A stretch of 64,000 bases of DNA from UBA11403 sp963784615 (GTDB lineage: Bacteria > Pseudomonadota > Gammaproteobacteria > Legionellales > Legionellaceae), in contig CAWASG010000001.1 of assembly GCA_963784615.1 (NCBI GenBank), forward strand, positions 1-64,000, written 5' to 3'. The notes below the pieces were generated by a model, which was given only the letters and a program-made list of their open reading frames with translations, was not told where the DNA came from and made no database searches. Shown piece after piece: positions 1 to 9,084 of the stretch. Position numbers and translations under genes: made by a program. Position 1 is the stretch's first letter; every line of letters starts with the position of its first letter.

Positions 1-614
1 GCGGTTTCTCCAAGACAAAATGCACTATGTGTAATAAGGCGTGACGAGTCGTCAATCAGCGAGACCAAGTAAGTTTTTCGCATCCCAGATGGCGTTTGAA
101 TCCGTGGGCCATGGAGTACATCTCCTTGCCAGATATCTCCTGCATGGGCAGCCACGAATGATCGGCGCTCAATAGTGTCTTGGTTGGGTATAATGCGTTT
201 TGACAGGTGCTGTTGTTGTAAAAAACGATGAACGGAAGCTCGAGCCAATGTGTCTTTAGCAACTAATCCTTCGCGCTCAATCATGCCAATGATAGTGTTA
301 ATTGAGCGTGAAGGCTTATCCTTTTTAAGTGTCACAATTCTGCTTTGTACGGCTTCTGAAAGTTGTGTGCTTCCTTTGTCTACGCGCGGCTTGGGATTCA
401 GTGCTTCGATACCTCCTCGCTTCCAATCGTAGTACCAGCGCGCAATCGTTTCTTCACTGATATGCGTTCGTCTTGACTCAGGAATAGTGTAACGATCGGC
501 AGCCAAACTTCGGATAATACTTTTAACCTCACCGCGCTTTAATTCAGCACGGCTCGCTAATGGACCAAGAACCATCAGGCGAAACAAAGCCATCGGGTGT
601 AAAGGTTTACTCAT
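1..614 (-). CDS. DDE integrase/transposase, N-terminal part (copy 1)
   Basis: This is the N-terminal part of the same protein encoded complete at 4227-5579; the window edge removes its C-terminal half. The visible part holds the start (ATG at 614, preceded by a GGAGAG ribosome site), the helix-turn-helix region and the first part of the catalytic domain. It is identical in sequence to copy 2, so the duplication is recent or has been homogenised. Confidence 0.8.
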   Translation of the reverse strand, partial: MSKPLHPMALFRLMVLGPLASRAELKRGEVKSIIRSLAADRYTIPESRRTHISEETIARWYYDWKRGGIEALNPKPRVDKGSTQLSEAVQSRIVTLKKDKPSRSINTIIGMIEREGLVAKDTLARASVHRFLQQQHLSKRIIPNQDTIERRSFVAAHAGDIWQGDVLHGPRIQTPSGMRKTYLVSLIDDSSRLITHSAFCLGET

Positions 615-740
615 TTTTCTCTCCGCTATTAATGGGGAGTGAAGTTAATCAGTAAAATCATGACACCGAAACGACCAAACTGTGTGGGGTGCTTATTTTG
701 TACAAGCATGGCACAACTCATGCTTATACTGATTAAGCGT

Positions 741-1280
741 TCATGGGATAACAACTCCGGTAACATGGCAAAGGCGCATCGCTGCACTCAGGCTCATTCT
801 CTGAAGAGTCATTTTCCAAAAGTCTTTCATATTTATGGATCTGCCCAGTGCGCAAAAATAGGTACATAAGGCATCTTTATGAAAACGAAACTGCTTCGTA
901 AAACGCAGCAGCCAACGCTTGATGGTCTGGCGTGAGGGCTGCATCGTTTTTGATATAGCGTAAGCACTCATGCCAGAAAGGTACAATAAAAAAATGACCT
1001 GTTGCATCTCCCACAAATACCATCTACGCGGTGGAATGCATTCCGGCAGGACTGAACATGTTTTGTGGCAACAGGGGCAATAGTATCGCTGAATAAACAC
1101 TGGATTTAGTGAGGTGCTTGAAGGGTTAATGCGATCCGCTTCACGAGAATACCCACCATGTCGCCAAGGGTGTGATTTACCGCAACATAGACAATTTTTT
1201 AAGTCCAATTTTTCAGGTTCATGCTTTTGGATATGAATGTACTGTACTAATGATAAAATATCTGCGAAAATATATGCCAT
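741..1280 (-). CDS. Zinc-finger/HTH accessory protein of transposon (DUF6431-like), copy 1
   Basis: 179 residues, identical to the protein at 5706-6245. The N-terminal half has two CxxC-type pairs (CLCCGKSH and YYCPCCHKTC), consistent with a zinc ribbon. The second half has a helix-turn-helix-like stretch (SAYAISKTMQPSRQTIKRWL). Proteins of this layout are found beside DDE integrase + AAA ATPase transposons; the DUF6431 assignment is from memory of the family. It probably binds element ends or regulates transposition. That role is inferred. Confidence 0.6.
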   Translation of the reverse strand: MAYIFADILSLVQYIHIQKHEPEKLDLKNCLCCGKSHPWRHGGYSREADRINPSSTSLNPVFIQRYYCPCCHKTCSVLPECIPPRRWYLWEMQQVIFLLYLSGMSAYAISKTMQPSRQTIKRWLLRFTKQFRFHKDALCTYFCALGRSINMKDFWKMTLQRMSLSAAMRLCHVTGVVIP

Positions 1281-1430
1281 GACTGATCTCTTGTTTTCTT
1301 GTTTTGTAAGAGACTCAATGATACATGTTGATCAGTCACTAATCATAATTAATTTTTTATCTCATTGTTTTTGATAGTAGTGATTAGGCTTGTGATCAAG
1401 ATAGTGCGAGATAAATTCTTCAGTTAAGAA

Positions 1431-2852
1431 CTATATTTTTCGAGACATTACAAAGACGACCGGCGGTAGTTGATGGCGCTCATCTTGCCGTCGCTGCAAA
1501 CTCAGCCGTACTGCGTTAGGATGAGGTACGCCGCGAGCCAGTGCGTCGTTCATCGCTTCATCAAGTTCACTGGCTCCATAATCGTCTAGCAAAGACAGCA
1601 GTTGATTGGTCGTTGAACCCAATGGATAACCGCGCAAAGCGGCTGCGTCCAGAAAGTCACGAGCACAATCAATGGCGTGTGTTAACCGGCTTTGACCGCG
1701 ATGCAATCGCGCCTGTTTCTTGCGTTTAATGAGTGTTTCAATGTGTTCTGCACATTCGATTTGTTTGGCTTTGTCATAACTGCGCGGATGTTTAGCGAGC
1801 ACGGTTGTTCCATCCAGAATGGTTACACCATCAAGCGTAGCGTGAATGGTTAACGTTTTTCGCACTTGGTCATGTGGGACAGAATAGTCATTCATATCGA
1901 ATCGGGCATAGGGTGTTTTACCGATATGCACGGTTTCTATTTCATCGACCGGGAATGGGTTGTCAGGGCAAGCTACCAATCGTGGTAGCTCTTCTTGAAA
2001 CGCATTCCTGACAGACTTTGTTTTATCTTCTGGACAAGGCCTGTTAGCAGCTTGTGTTTCACACCAATGCATTGCCTGAACATTAAGGTCATCTAAATCA
2101 CGATACGTGCGCGCTGCAAAAAAATTATCACGAACATAACGGATAGCTCGTTCCACCCGTCCTTTTTCATTGCCACGATAAACAGCACAAGGTCTTGGTT
2201 CAAAGTGGTAGTGAGCTGCGAACGCCAACAAGGTCGGGTTGAACCGAATTGCATCTCCTTGGCGTTCAAGCACGGCACTTTTTAGGTTGTCATATAACAA
2301 TACGCGAGGCACGCCGCCAAAGGCCTGAAAGGCATTTTCGTGCCCACGTAAAAAATTTTCCGTGCGTTGATTGAGATAAAAATGTAAATAAATTTTCCGG
2401 GAGTAACTTAATACCATGACAAAAGCCATCAATGGTCGTTTTGCTTGCCCTACCATCATATATCCGAAGTGCCCCCAATCAACTTGCGCTTGCTCGCCTG
2501 GCAAGGTTCTTAATCTTAGATAGGCTTCCGCTGAAGGCTTTGGTCGATAACACGGAATAAGATGGCGAAAATGATCCAGCCCCCCGGGATAACCTCGCTC
2601 TTGAACCATGGAGAACAGTCGACTTGCTGTTAACGTTGGATGCCTCTGTAACGTATCCAATACAAATGATAAATACGGATCCATCATAGACGATTGCACA
2701 AGGATTTTCTTTTTGGGAATGCCTGCCGCTGACAGGACACGCTTTATCGTGCTGTGGTGCACACCCAACTGAGACGAAATCGTCCCTACACGCCATTTTT
2801 CAACGTGATAATAGCGCAATATATTGGCTTCTAACTCATCTGAAATGCTCAT
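1431..2852 (-). pseudogene. istA: IS21-family transposase (IstA-like), 3' end cut by transposon copy 1
   Basis: About 470 residues with an N-terminal helix-turn-helix and an rve (DDE) core: first Asp in QVDWGHFG, second in LYDNLKSAV, Glu in KGRVERAIRYV. ATG 2852 is chosen over the longer frame because a GAGGAG ribosome site lies 6 bases upstream. The last codons (VMSRKI) and the stop come from the inverted end of transposon copy 1, which begins at 1452. IstA proteins normally continue past the LPPV motif, so the natural C-terminus is missing. No istB follows within the visible sequence. Probably inactive or altered. Confidence 0.75.
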
Positions 2853-2878
2853 TGTTCTGCTCCTCATTAGGGTAGTCA

Positions 2879-3322
2879 TCAAGGTGGTCGCGAACAAGGC
2901 GGTAAAGAATGTGCGTTTTTAGACATTCCATAACGTAAAAACCTGGAACGAAGCAAAGGAGAGACGATGGTGGAGCATAAACAACAGATTATTGGACCAC
3001 TTACCTGCCTCTTACAAGTCTTCTTTGCCTTGTTTTTAACCAGAGGTAGTAAACCATCCGAGGTGCTTTCGATGGAACCCTGATGCGTCATTTTATTTTT
3101 AAACTTACGTAAACGTTGCATATAATGACGCTGACGTGATGCATGATTTAACCGGCCATTGTGACTTTGCTGATACCGACTTCCGGCTTCACATAACGAT
3201 TTTTTTCTTGCTGTGGATGAGCAGGAAATACTGCAGTAAATATTTCCTCGATCGCAGTGGGTGCAGATAATGACTTGTTCATAACAGAGCGCGCATAGAA
3301 ATAGTCGTGGTGTCAGTTCCAT
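2879..3322 (-). CDS. Small Cys-rich protein accompanying IS21-like transposase
   Basis: 147 residues. The N-terminus has a double CxxC zinc-ribbon pattern (CALCYEQVIICTHC, then YCSISC), followed by a basic stretch (RLNHASRQRHYMQR) and a THQGS motif. Small proteins with this pattern are often encoded just upstream of Mu/IS21-like transposases in gammaproteobacteria; I recall the family but not a formal name. It ends 26 bases before the istA start, so the two were probably cotranscribed. Its own ribosome site (AAGGA) is the target duplicated by insertion of transposon copy 2 (3328-3332), so it has lost its native promoter. Confidence 0.6.
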   Translation of the reverse strand: MELTPRLFLCALCYEQVIICTHCDRGNIYCSISCSSTARKKSLCEAGSRYQQSHNGRLNHASRQRHYMQRLRKFKNKMTHQGSIESTSDGLLPLVKNKAKKTCKRQVSGPIICCLCSTIVSPLLRSRFLRYGMSKNAHSLPPCSRPP

Positions 3323-3385
3323 AGCAATCCTTTGTAACGTCTCACTCTAATTTACATACCTTGTCCCGATTTAATTAACCTGAGA

Positions 3386-3415
3386 CAAAAAACCCCAAGG
3401 CAAGCACCTCGGGGC
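3386..3415 (-). terminator. Rho-independent terminator after transposon ATPase
   Basis: Read on the minus strand, a stem CCCCGAGG / CCTTGGGG with a short loop is followed by a run of six T. It lies just downstream of the ATPase stop codon (3426) and inside the left end of the element. Confidence 0.75.
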
Positions 3416-3425
3416 TCTCTCACTT

Positions 3426-4226
3426 TTAAATTTGTTTCAACAGAGCGATGGCCTCTCTGATGATGTCATCTGGTAGATGATTGATGTTTTTATCGGTAGC
3501 CAATCGCAGTGATGTAACAATGAGTTTATGTGCTTGTCTTGGATTACCTTTTGAGGACATTCGAAGCAACTCAAGCGCTGAGTCGGACAACAACTGATGC
3601 GTACATCCAGCCTGAGAAAAACCATGTTCAATAAGCTGCTTAAATGCATCGCGCTCAAGAATTGGCTTCAATTCACAACGTGCTTGAATCCGCGATTCTA
3701 ATGCAGCATTGGCGGGTTTTCCTATCTCGCGAGCGAGCTCAGGGTGGCCTACCAACCAAACGGTCATGTAGTCTTTGGAATCAAAGACAAAATTGAGGAA
3801 AGCTGGAAAATCACGAAAGAATTCAGATGGAAGATTTTGTGCTTCATCAATAATGAATACTGGCATGATGTTTTTTTGAGTCGCCAAGTGAATGATGTAG
3901 TCCTTAATATCGCGCCACAACTGAGCACGGCGATAGGAAGAAGTCAGTCCAAGTGTCAGCGCCATTTGACGATAAAAATCGAGTCGACCAAAATCTGTCT
4001 CGGCTATGTAGAAAACGCTGTATTGATGTGGGTTTAAAGTGCTGGTTAGTTGTCGAAGTGCGGCCGTTTTCCCAAGTCCAGGCTCTGCTGTGAGTAATCC
4101 AACGCCAGGTGATTGAAGAAGCCAATTAAACTGTTGAGCAAGGCCGGCAAGTTGAGCGTTATCCCATAACTGGATGCTTTTTTTTCCTAAGGGCGCTTGG
4201 GTTAAACCAAAAAATGATTGGTACAT
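3426..4226 (-). CDS. Transposon AAA ATPase (TniB/ExeA-like target-selection protein)
   Basis: 266 residues. Walker A is AEPGLGKTA near residue 46, Walker B is VFIIDEAQ near residue 126, and a C-terminal helical lid follows. The N-terminus (YQSFFGLTQAPLGKK) is typical of ExeA/TniB-like ATPases that partner DDE integrases and choose or activate the target DNA. Its ATG directly follows the integrase TAA, so the two are translationally coupled. A terminator follows at 3386-3415. Confidence 0.8.
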   Translation of the reverse strand: MYQSFFGLTQAPLGKKSIQLWDNAQLAGLAQQFNWLLQSPGVGLLTAEPGLGKTAALRQLTSTLNPHQYSVFYIAETDFGRLDFYRQMALTLGLTSSYRRAQLWRDIKDYIIHLATQKNIMPVFIIDEAQNLPSEFFRDFPAFLNFVFDSKDYMTVWLVGHPELAREIGKPANAALESRIQARCELKPILERDAFKQLIEHGFSQAGCTHQLLSDSALELLRMSSKGNPRQAHKLIVTSLRLATDKNINHLPDDIIREAIALLKQI

Positions 4227-5579
4227 TTAATTATCCTCTCCAGTTGTTTGTGCAAAGGTGCCAATGGACTCGACGTAGTCTTCAAAAACCAATTCAACAT
4301 TGTGCTCACGCTGGATCCCTTCAGGCGAAGGTGCTGCATGTGGTCGTTGGCGCTTACGATTAAGATTGGCGTCTAAATCTAATAAAACAGCGGCCCCCAA
4401 ATTGTCACCGAAGGCTGTTTCAACCCGAACCGCAATATTTGTGTGCGGATTAAATACCAACGTCACTTTCTCACCGACAAGGTTGTGATGCACCTCAAAC
4501 ATCTTGCCATCCCAACTGATCGTGCCATCTTTGCGAACAACTCGCTCAGTACGATGGTAGAAAATATCATCGATTTTATTGGCGAAATAAGGCGTTAGAG
4601 GGCGCACGTGAAGCAGATCGTCTCTCCAACTATCAAGCGGTGTTTTCTTATCTAATCCACCATGCAGACGAATATGATAAACATGCTCAATCCAGGCCCA
4701 AAGGCGAGCATTGAGATCACCCAAATCACGAATTTTATCGACATCAAGCTCATCGATAAATTGTTCTCGAAACGTGCGATGAAAGCGCTCGAGCTTACCT
4801 TTGCCCTCGGGTTCTCTGGCGCGACAGTAGACAAGCCGTATCTCTAAGTGGGCACAAATAGTTTGTAATGACTCTGAGCGGTATGCAGGACCATTATCAA
4901 TAATCAATTTATACGGTACGCCTCGTTTCAATACAGCGGATTTGAGCACGCCCTCTATATCGAGAGCGGTTTCTCCAAGACAAAATGCACTATGTGTAAT
5001 AAGGCGTGACGAGTCGTCAATCAGCGAGACCAAGTAAGTTTTTCGCATCCCAGATGGCGTTTGAATCCGTGGGCCATGGAGTACATCTCCTTGCCAGATA
5101 TCTCCTGCATGGGCAGCCACGAATGATCGGCGCTCAATAGTGTCTTGGTTGGGTATAATGCGTTTTGACAGGTGCTGTTGTTGTAAAAAACGATGAACGG
5201 AAGCTCGAGCCAATGTGTCTTTAGCAACTAATCCTTCGCGCTCAATCATGCCAATGATAGTGTTAATTGAGCGTGAAGGCTTATCCTTTTTAAGTGTCAC
5301 AATTCTGCTTTGTACGGCTTCTGAAAGTTGTGTGCTTCCTTTGTCTACGCGCGGCTTGGGATTCAGTGCTTCGATACCTCCTCGCTTCCAATCGTAGTAC
5401 CAGCGCGCAATCGTTTCTTCACTGATATGCGTTCGTCTTGACTCAGGAATAGTGTAACGATCGGCAGCCAAACTTCGGATAATACTTTTAACCTCACCGC
5501 GCTTTAATTCAGCACGGCTCGCTAATGGACCAAGAACCATCAGGCGAAACAAAGCCATCGGGTGTAAAGGTTTACTCAT
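4227..5579 (-). CDS. DDE integrase/transposase of three-gene transposon
   Basis: 450 residues. An N-terminal helix-turn-helix part (ISEETIARWYYDWKRGG) is followed by an rve catalytic core: Asp in IWQGDVLHG, Asp in LIIDNGPAY, Glu in EGKGKLERFHRTF. A C-terminal beta-rich Mu-type domain follows. It catalyses strand transfer of the element ends. The start at 5579 has a GGAGAG site 6 bases upstream. It is translationally coupled to the ATPase downstream. A partial identical copy is at 1-614. Confidence 0.85.
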   Translation of the reverse strand: MSKPLHPMALFRLMVLGPLASRAELKRGEVKSIIRSLAADRYTIPESRRTHISEETIARWYYDWKRGGIEALNPKPRVDKGSTQLSEAVQSRIVTLKKDKPSRSINTIIGMIEREGLVAKDTLARASVHRFLQQQHLSKRIIPNQDTIERRSFVAAHAGDIWQGDVLHGPRIQTPSGMRKTYLVSLIDDSSRLITHSAFCLGETALDIEGVLKSAVLKRGVPYKLIIDNGPAYRSESLQTICAHLEIRLVYCRAREPEGKGKLERFHRTFREQFIDELDVDKIRDLGDLNARLWAWIEHVYHIRLHGGLDKKTPLDSWRDDLLHVRPLTPYFANKIDDIFYHRTERVVRKDGTISWDGKMFEVHHNLVGEKVTLVFNPHTNIAVRVETAFGDNLGAAVLLDLDANLNRKRQRPHAAPSPEGIQREHNVELVFEDYVESIGTFAQTTGEDN

Positions 5580-5705
5580 TTTTCTCTCCGCTATTAATGG
5601 GGAGTGAAGTTAATCAGTAAAATCATGACACCGAAACGACCAAACTGTGTGGGGTGCTTATTTTGTACAAGCATGGCACAACTCATGCTTATACTGATTA
5701 AGCGT

Positions 5706-6245
5706 TCATGGGATAACAACTCCGGTAACATGGCAAAGGCGCATCGCTGCACTCAGGCTCATTCTCTGAAGAGTCATTTTCCAAAAGTCTTTCATATTTA
5801 TGGATCTGCCCAGTGCGCAAAAATAGGTACATAAGGCATCTTTATGAAAACGAAACTGCTTCGTAAAACGCAGCAGCCAACGCTTGATGGTCTGGCGTGA
5901 GGGCTGCATCGTTTTTGATATAGCGTAAGCACTCATGCCAGAAAGGTACAATAAAAAAATGACCTGTTGCATCTCCCACAAATACCATCTACGCGGTGGA
6001 ATGCATTCCGGCAGGACTGAACATGTTTTGTGGCAACAGGGGCAATAGTATCGCTGAATAAACACTGGATTTAGTGAGGTGCTTGAAGGGTTAATGCGAT
6101 CCGCTTCACGAGAATACCCACCATGTCGCCAAGGGTGTGATTTACCGCAACATAGACAATTTTTTAAGTCCAATTTTTCAGGTTCATGCTTTTGGATATG
6201 AATGTACTGTACTAATGATAAAATATCTGCGAAAATATATGCCAT
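5706..6245 (-). CDS. Zinc-finger/HTH accessory protein of transposon (DUF6431-like), copy 2
   Basis: 179 residues, identical to 741-1280. Cys pairs in the first 70 residues suggest zinc binding; a helix-turn-helix-like segment lies around residues 105-125. It is the first gene of the element, 126 bases upstream of the integrase. The ~170-base stretch between its start and the element end is AT-rich and contains inverted copies of CACTAATCA / TAGTGATTAG, candidate binding sites for the transposition proteins (inference). Confidence 0.6.
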   Translation of the reverse strand: MAYIFADILSLVQYIHIQKHEPEKLDLKNCLCCGKSHPWRHGGYSREADRINPSSTSLNPVFIQRYYCPCCHKTCSVLPECIPPRRWYLWEMQQVIFLLYLSGMSAYAISKTMQPSRQTIKRWLLRFTKQFRFHKDALCTYFCALGRSINMKDFWKMTLQRMSLSAAMRLCHVTGVVIP

Positions 6246-6423
6246 GACTGATCTCTTGTTTTCTTGTTTTGTAAGAGACTCAATGATACATGTTGATCAG
6301 TCACTAATCATAATTAATTTTTTATCTCATTGTTTTTGATAGTAGTGATTAGGCTTGTGATCAAGATAGTGCGAGATAAATTCTTCAGTTAAGAACTATA
6401 TTTTTCGAGACATTACATCCTTT

Positions 6424-6544
6424 GCTAATGAAACCTGGTATTTATGCGATCACATGATATGCTTTATATCAAGGGACTGGGTGTCGTTTGGTATCGCAGG
6501 GACGGTCAAATCGCTAACGGTATCAAACGGGTTTCATTAGTCCC
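6424..6544. repeat. Imperfect inverted-repeat segment beside transposon copy 2
   Basis: The perfect 11-bp arms CTAATGAAACC (6425-6435) and GGTTTCATTAG (6530-6540) enclose a second nested pair, GGGACT (6473-6478) and AGTCCC (6539-6544). There is no open frame. It could be the outer end of the IS21-like element or a small MITE; the sequence alone does not decide. Confidence 0.45.
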
Positions 6545-6861
6545 TTAATTTTAGATTATTTTATCAAATTGTTCTTTCTGCGTTCTGCTGTGTGGTGTCT
6601 ATCAGATGAGATGGAATTTTTTAGGGGTACTATCTGCCTGCGCCATTTATCAGCGGGTTCTTAGCCCCGTCTACAGCATCTTTTCGAAATCGCCGGCGCT
6701 TAGATTACACGGCGATATCAAAAGATAACCGAATTGGAAAATTATCGAGTTCAAGAAGATGGGCTCACTCCATAAATGGGTTATGCTTAAAATTGACGAC
6801 ATATATCATCAGGATAAAAAATGTTACAATCGGCATTTGTAAATTCTAGAGAGTTATCTTT
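6545..6861. other. Intergenic stretch with weak promoter candidate for 6862 gene
   Basis: No convincing gene is seen in this stretch. TTGACG at 6793-6798 and TAAAAA at 6815-6820 are 16 bases apart and could be a promoter; TACAAT at 6825-6830 is an alternative -10. GAGAG precedes the ATG at 6862. Confidence 0.3.
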
Positions 6862-7308
6862 ATGCCCACTAATGATGTATTGAAAGAAAAGGACAATAGC
6901 GTTAAAAAATTGAAAAAGAAGAAGACTAAAACCAATTTTTCTCAGCATGTTATCTCAGTGGCTGGCGGTGTTGTGTCGATGAAAGGCTCCGTGAGTGTGA
7001 TTGACTTGATGGTTGGAATCGGTTGGCTAACTGAGGATAAGCTGACTGATTGGAAGCAAGGTAAAGTACCTTATTTGGAGCAGGTTATTATTGCGAGTCT
7101 TGGCAAAATATCCAAGGTTATGAAGGAATTTAAGGCTTGGGCGATTCACTCACAATTAGAACCCAAGTTTACAGTATATCAACATAAAAACTGTAGGTTG
7201 CGTTTTAGTAAAACTGGAGAACCTAATATTGAAAAGGTATATAGTACGCATTATGTATTAATCAAACCACAGAGAAAAGAGATTGAGAAAACGCCAGATA
7301 TTTTTTAA
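6862..7308 (+). CDS. Conserved hypothetical protein
   Basis: 148 residues with a very basic N-terminus (KKLKKKKTKTN) and no signal peptide or membrane segment. The core (GWLTEDKLTDWKQGKVPYLE and RFSKTGEPNIEKVYSTHYV) resembles a family of short uncharacterised bacterial proteins that I recognise by pattern but cannot name. The ATG at 6862 follows a GAGAG site. It stands alone between mobile-element debris, so it may be a horizontally acquired gene. No function is proposed. Confidence 0.6.
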   Translation: MPTNDVLKEKDNSVKKLKKKKTKTNFSQHVISVAGGVVSMKGSVSVIDLMVGIGWLTEDKLTDWKQGKVPYLEQVIIASLGKISKVMKEFKAWAIHSQLEPKFTVYQHKNCRLRFSKTGEPNIEKVYSTHYVLIKPQRKEIEKTPDIF

Positions 7309-7360
7309 TTCAATAGCCTCTTGTATTGTAGGTAATCGGCGGATAGTGAGTTACTGAATA

Positions 7361-7614
7361 GGGGGGCTGGACGAAAAAACCCGAAATTTCCGGACGTGGA
7401 CTAAGCATAATGATTCTCATTGATCCAAACAGGCGCGATTGGATCCAAACAACAGACAATGTTGAATATTGTTAGTGTTATTAGATGGCACTCAAAGCCA
7501 GCAGCAATGTTCATGTCAGGAAACACAAGGTCAAATTAATCTGATATTAATCCAAATGCTGCTAGCATGGTAAGTTTATGTCCGGAAGTTCCGGTGTTTT
7601 GCGTCTAGCCCCCC
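7361..7614. mobile_element. MITE-like element, ~254 bp
   Basis: The left end (GGGGGGCTGGACG, then TTTCCGGACGTGGACT) and the right end (mirrored as GGGGGGCTAGACGCAAAA, then TTCCGGACATAAACT) form imperfect terminal inverted repeats of about 45 bp. There is no coding frame inside. The left 60 bases match the IS relic end at 8563-8623 nearly exactly, so this is probably a deletion derivative of that IS. No clear target duplication was seen. Confidence 0.6.
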
Positions 7615-8032
7615 CTGGATCAAAAATACTGCGATTTTGACTTCTATACGCAGTGACTCAGGAGAGACTTTTTTAACCACCGCTGCGTTTAGTTCAGTTG
7701 AGGCCAAGTAAAAAATCATGGGCTAGTAATTCTAGGTTTTATCCAGCTAACGACAAATCCATTTCCTGGCTGTAAGCAGCCAGGAAATCTAGTATGCTAT
7801 ACTGAGCTCACCAAGGTAACTAGTTGATTTAAAATGACTTACTGATGATCGCTAGAGACTTATGATTAAACATAGACATAAAGCTTTTCTTTTCATCGGA
7901 ATCCCGGCCGGAACTCAGCTAAGGGAAGTCGATGAATGGATTAAAACCGAACACTCAAAAATTTCTGAGGTTTGCGCTTAGAACCCCATCTCCGTGGCTA
8001 AGATATCGTGGGATGAAAAGACGAGTTCACTT
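7615..8032. other. Non-coding stretch, no feature recognised
   Basis: About 400 bases without a convincing gene. The hairpin TTTCCTGGCTG / CAGCCAGGAAA lies near 7761-7789 and could be a terminator or a structured RNA. Otherwise nothing was seen. Confidence 0.3.
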
Positions 8033-8054
8033 CTATATTTCTTAAGACATTACA
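8033..8054. mobile_element. Solo end related to the three-gene transposon
   Basis: These 22 bases match the terminal 22 bases of the transposon (6396-6417) at 19 positions and end in the same AGACATTACA. No integrase or ATPase remains nearby. It looks like the scar or relic of a related element. Confidence 0.5.
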
Positions 8055-8055
8055 G

Positions 8056-8355
8056 TTACATTGAATATCCACGCTCAATTTCAGGACGGGTGGTATTTCC
8101 TTCAAAAAACAGTTCAACTTGTAGTGTTTCCATATCGGTGAATGCTGCTTGATTGGTTTTAACGACAGTGACTAAAATTACATATTGGCTATCATCGTTT
8201 TGAAAGTCAACTTTATAACCCGCTGATTTAAAAGATTTATCGAATTCTTTTTTGATGTGCGTGAGATAATTTTGCGGATTGTACCCATTCGGCACTACTA
8301 TCTTTTCACGATAGGTAAATTCAGGTCCGTTTTTTTTTGTGTCAACGAATAGCAT
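8056..8355 (-). CDS. Hypothetical small protein
   Basis: 99 residues, no signal peptide or membrane segment, mixed charge. It begins MLFVDTKKNGPEF and ends directly at the transposon-end relic (stop at 8056), so the 3' end may have been remodelled by insertion. The start at 8355 has a GGAGAAA site upstream, which supports a real gene. I do not recognise the family. Confidence 0.5.
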   Translation of the reverse strand: MLFVDTKKNGPEFTYREKIVVPNGYNPQNYLTHIKKEFDKSFKSAGYKVDFQNDDSQYVILVTVVKTNQAAFTDMETLQVELFFEGNTTRPEIERGYSM

Positions 8356-8562
8356 TTATATTTCTCCACTTAGTTAAGTAATCACATAGTCTATTCGATG
8401 TTATTCAACATGCTAGTCGCAGTTAAAACAGTTTTTTCTAAAATACCATGTGAAGGCTCTCTATATTTTTTATATTCCACTGTATATAAAAAATATATAA
8501 AGCCCTTAATGAAATCATAACACTATCACCAATTTAATGCAAAAAGCTTTCGTTTTTTGATA

Positions 8563-8800
8563 GGAGGTCTAGACGCAAAACCCCTAAATTTCCGGACGTG
8601 GACTAAGCATAATGATTCTCATTATAGTTTGTCCACGCAGCGTCCCAGGGCATCATCATTGATGTGCTCTGGTTTAATTCCTGCACCGAGGAGTCGTTCA
8701 ATGGGCTTATCTGCGAAGTAAGCTTGCTAGGTCGCAAGCTTACCTCCATTTTGGCACAAATTTCTTTAATTGAACGAAGGAGCCTGTTTGTCATTCATGG
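8563..8800 (-). mobile_element. Decayed IS relic (IS1634-like transposase fragment plus end)
   Basis: From 8563 the sequence carries the same end as the MITE at 7361. Read on the minus strand, bases ~8624-8720 encode YFADKPIERLLGAGIKP and HINDDALGRCVDKL, a segment typical of IS1634-type DDE transposases. The frame is broken on both sides and the rest of the gene is missing. Degenerate and not functional. Confidence 0.55.
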
Positions 8801-8997
8801 GCGGTTGGTTTTCGGCGCCGTTATCTTGCATTAAAGTCACATTCACACTGCCAATCAGATCAATTGCATTCATAACTGGGGATATAGTACCCATTAATAC
8901 GAACATAGCGATTAAAACTAATTGTGGTAGGGTTTAAAAAGACCGTGATCTGTATAATAGTTTGCAATATAGCTCAAAAAGGCGTTAGTTGCTGCGT

Positions 8998-9065
8998 ATT
9001 CCACTGATGCCAATCACCGATTCCACTCGATGCCGATCACTAATTCCACTGGAAGCCGATCAGAG
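8998..9065. repeat. Tandem end repeats of an IS21-family element
   Basis: Three imperfect ~23-bp units start with ATTCCACT and contain GATGCCRATCA or GAAGCCGATCA (8998, 9020 and 9042). Multiple terminal repeats of this kind are normal at IS21 ends, and an istB relic follows at 9085. Confidence 0.6.
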
Positions 9066-9084
9066 CGATGCCCGTATTTAAAGT

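Larger units (their letters stand above)
1..1452 (-). mobile_element. Three-gene transposon, copy 1 (right part, cut by window start)
   Basis: Bases 1-1452 match 4966-6417 over their whole length (constant offset 4965). The element ends at 1452 in GAGACATTACA, as copy 2 does at 6417. Its left part lies outside the window. Base 1453 onward is the 3' part of an IS21-type transposase gene, so this copy sits inside that gene. Confidence 0.85.
3333..6417 (-). mobile_element. Three-gene Mu/Tn7-like transposon, complete copy 2 (3085 bp)
   Basis: The ends are TGTAACGTCTC at 3333-3343 and GAGACATTACA at 6407-6417: terminal inverted repeats with one mismatch in 11, of TGT...ACA type. They are flanked by the direct 5-bp duplication TCCTT (3328-3332 and 6418-6422). 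The minus strand carries a DUF6431-like protein, a DDE integrase and an AAA ATPase. DDE integrase plus AAA partner, TGT/ACA ends and 5-bp duplications fit the Mu/Tn7/Tn552 type of transposition. The target lies within the ribosome site of the IS21-associated small gene. Confidence 0.88.
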
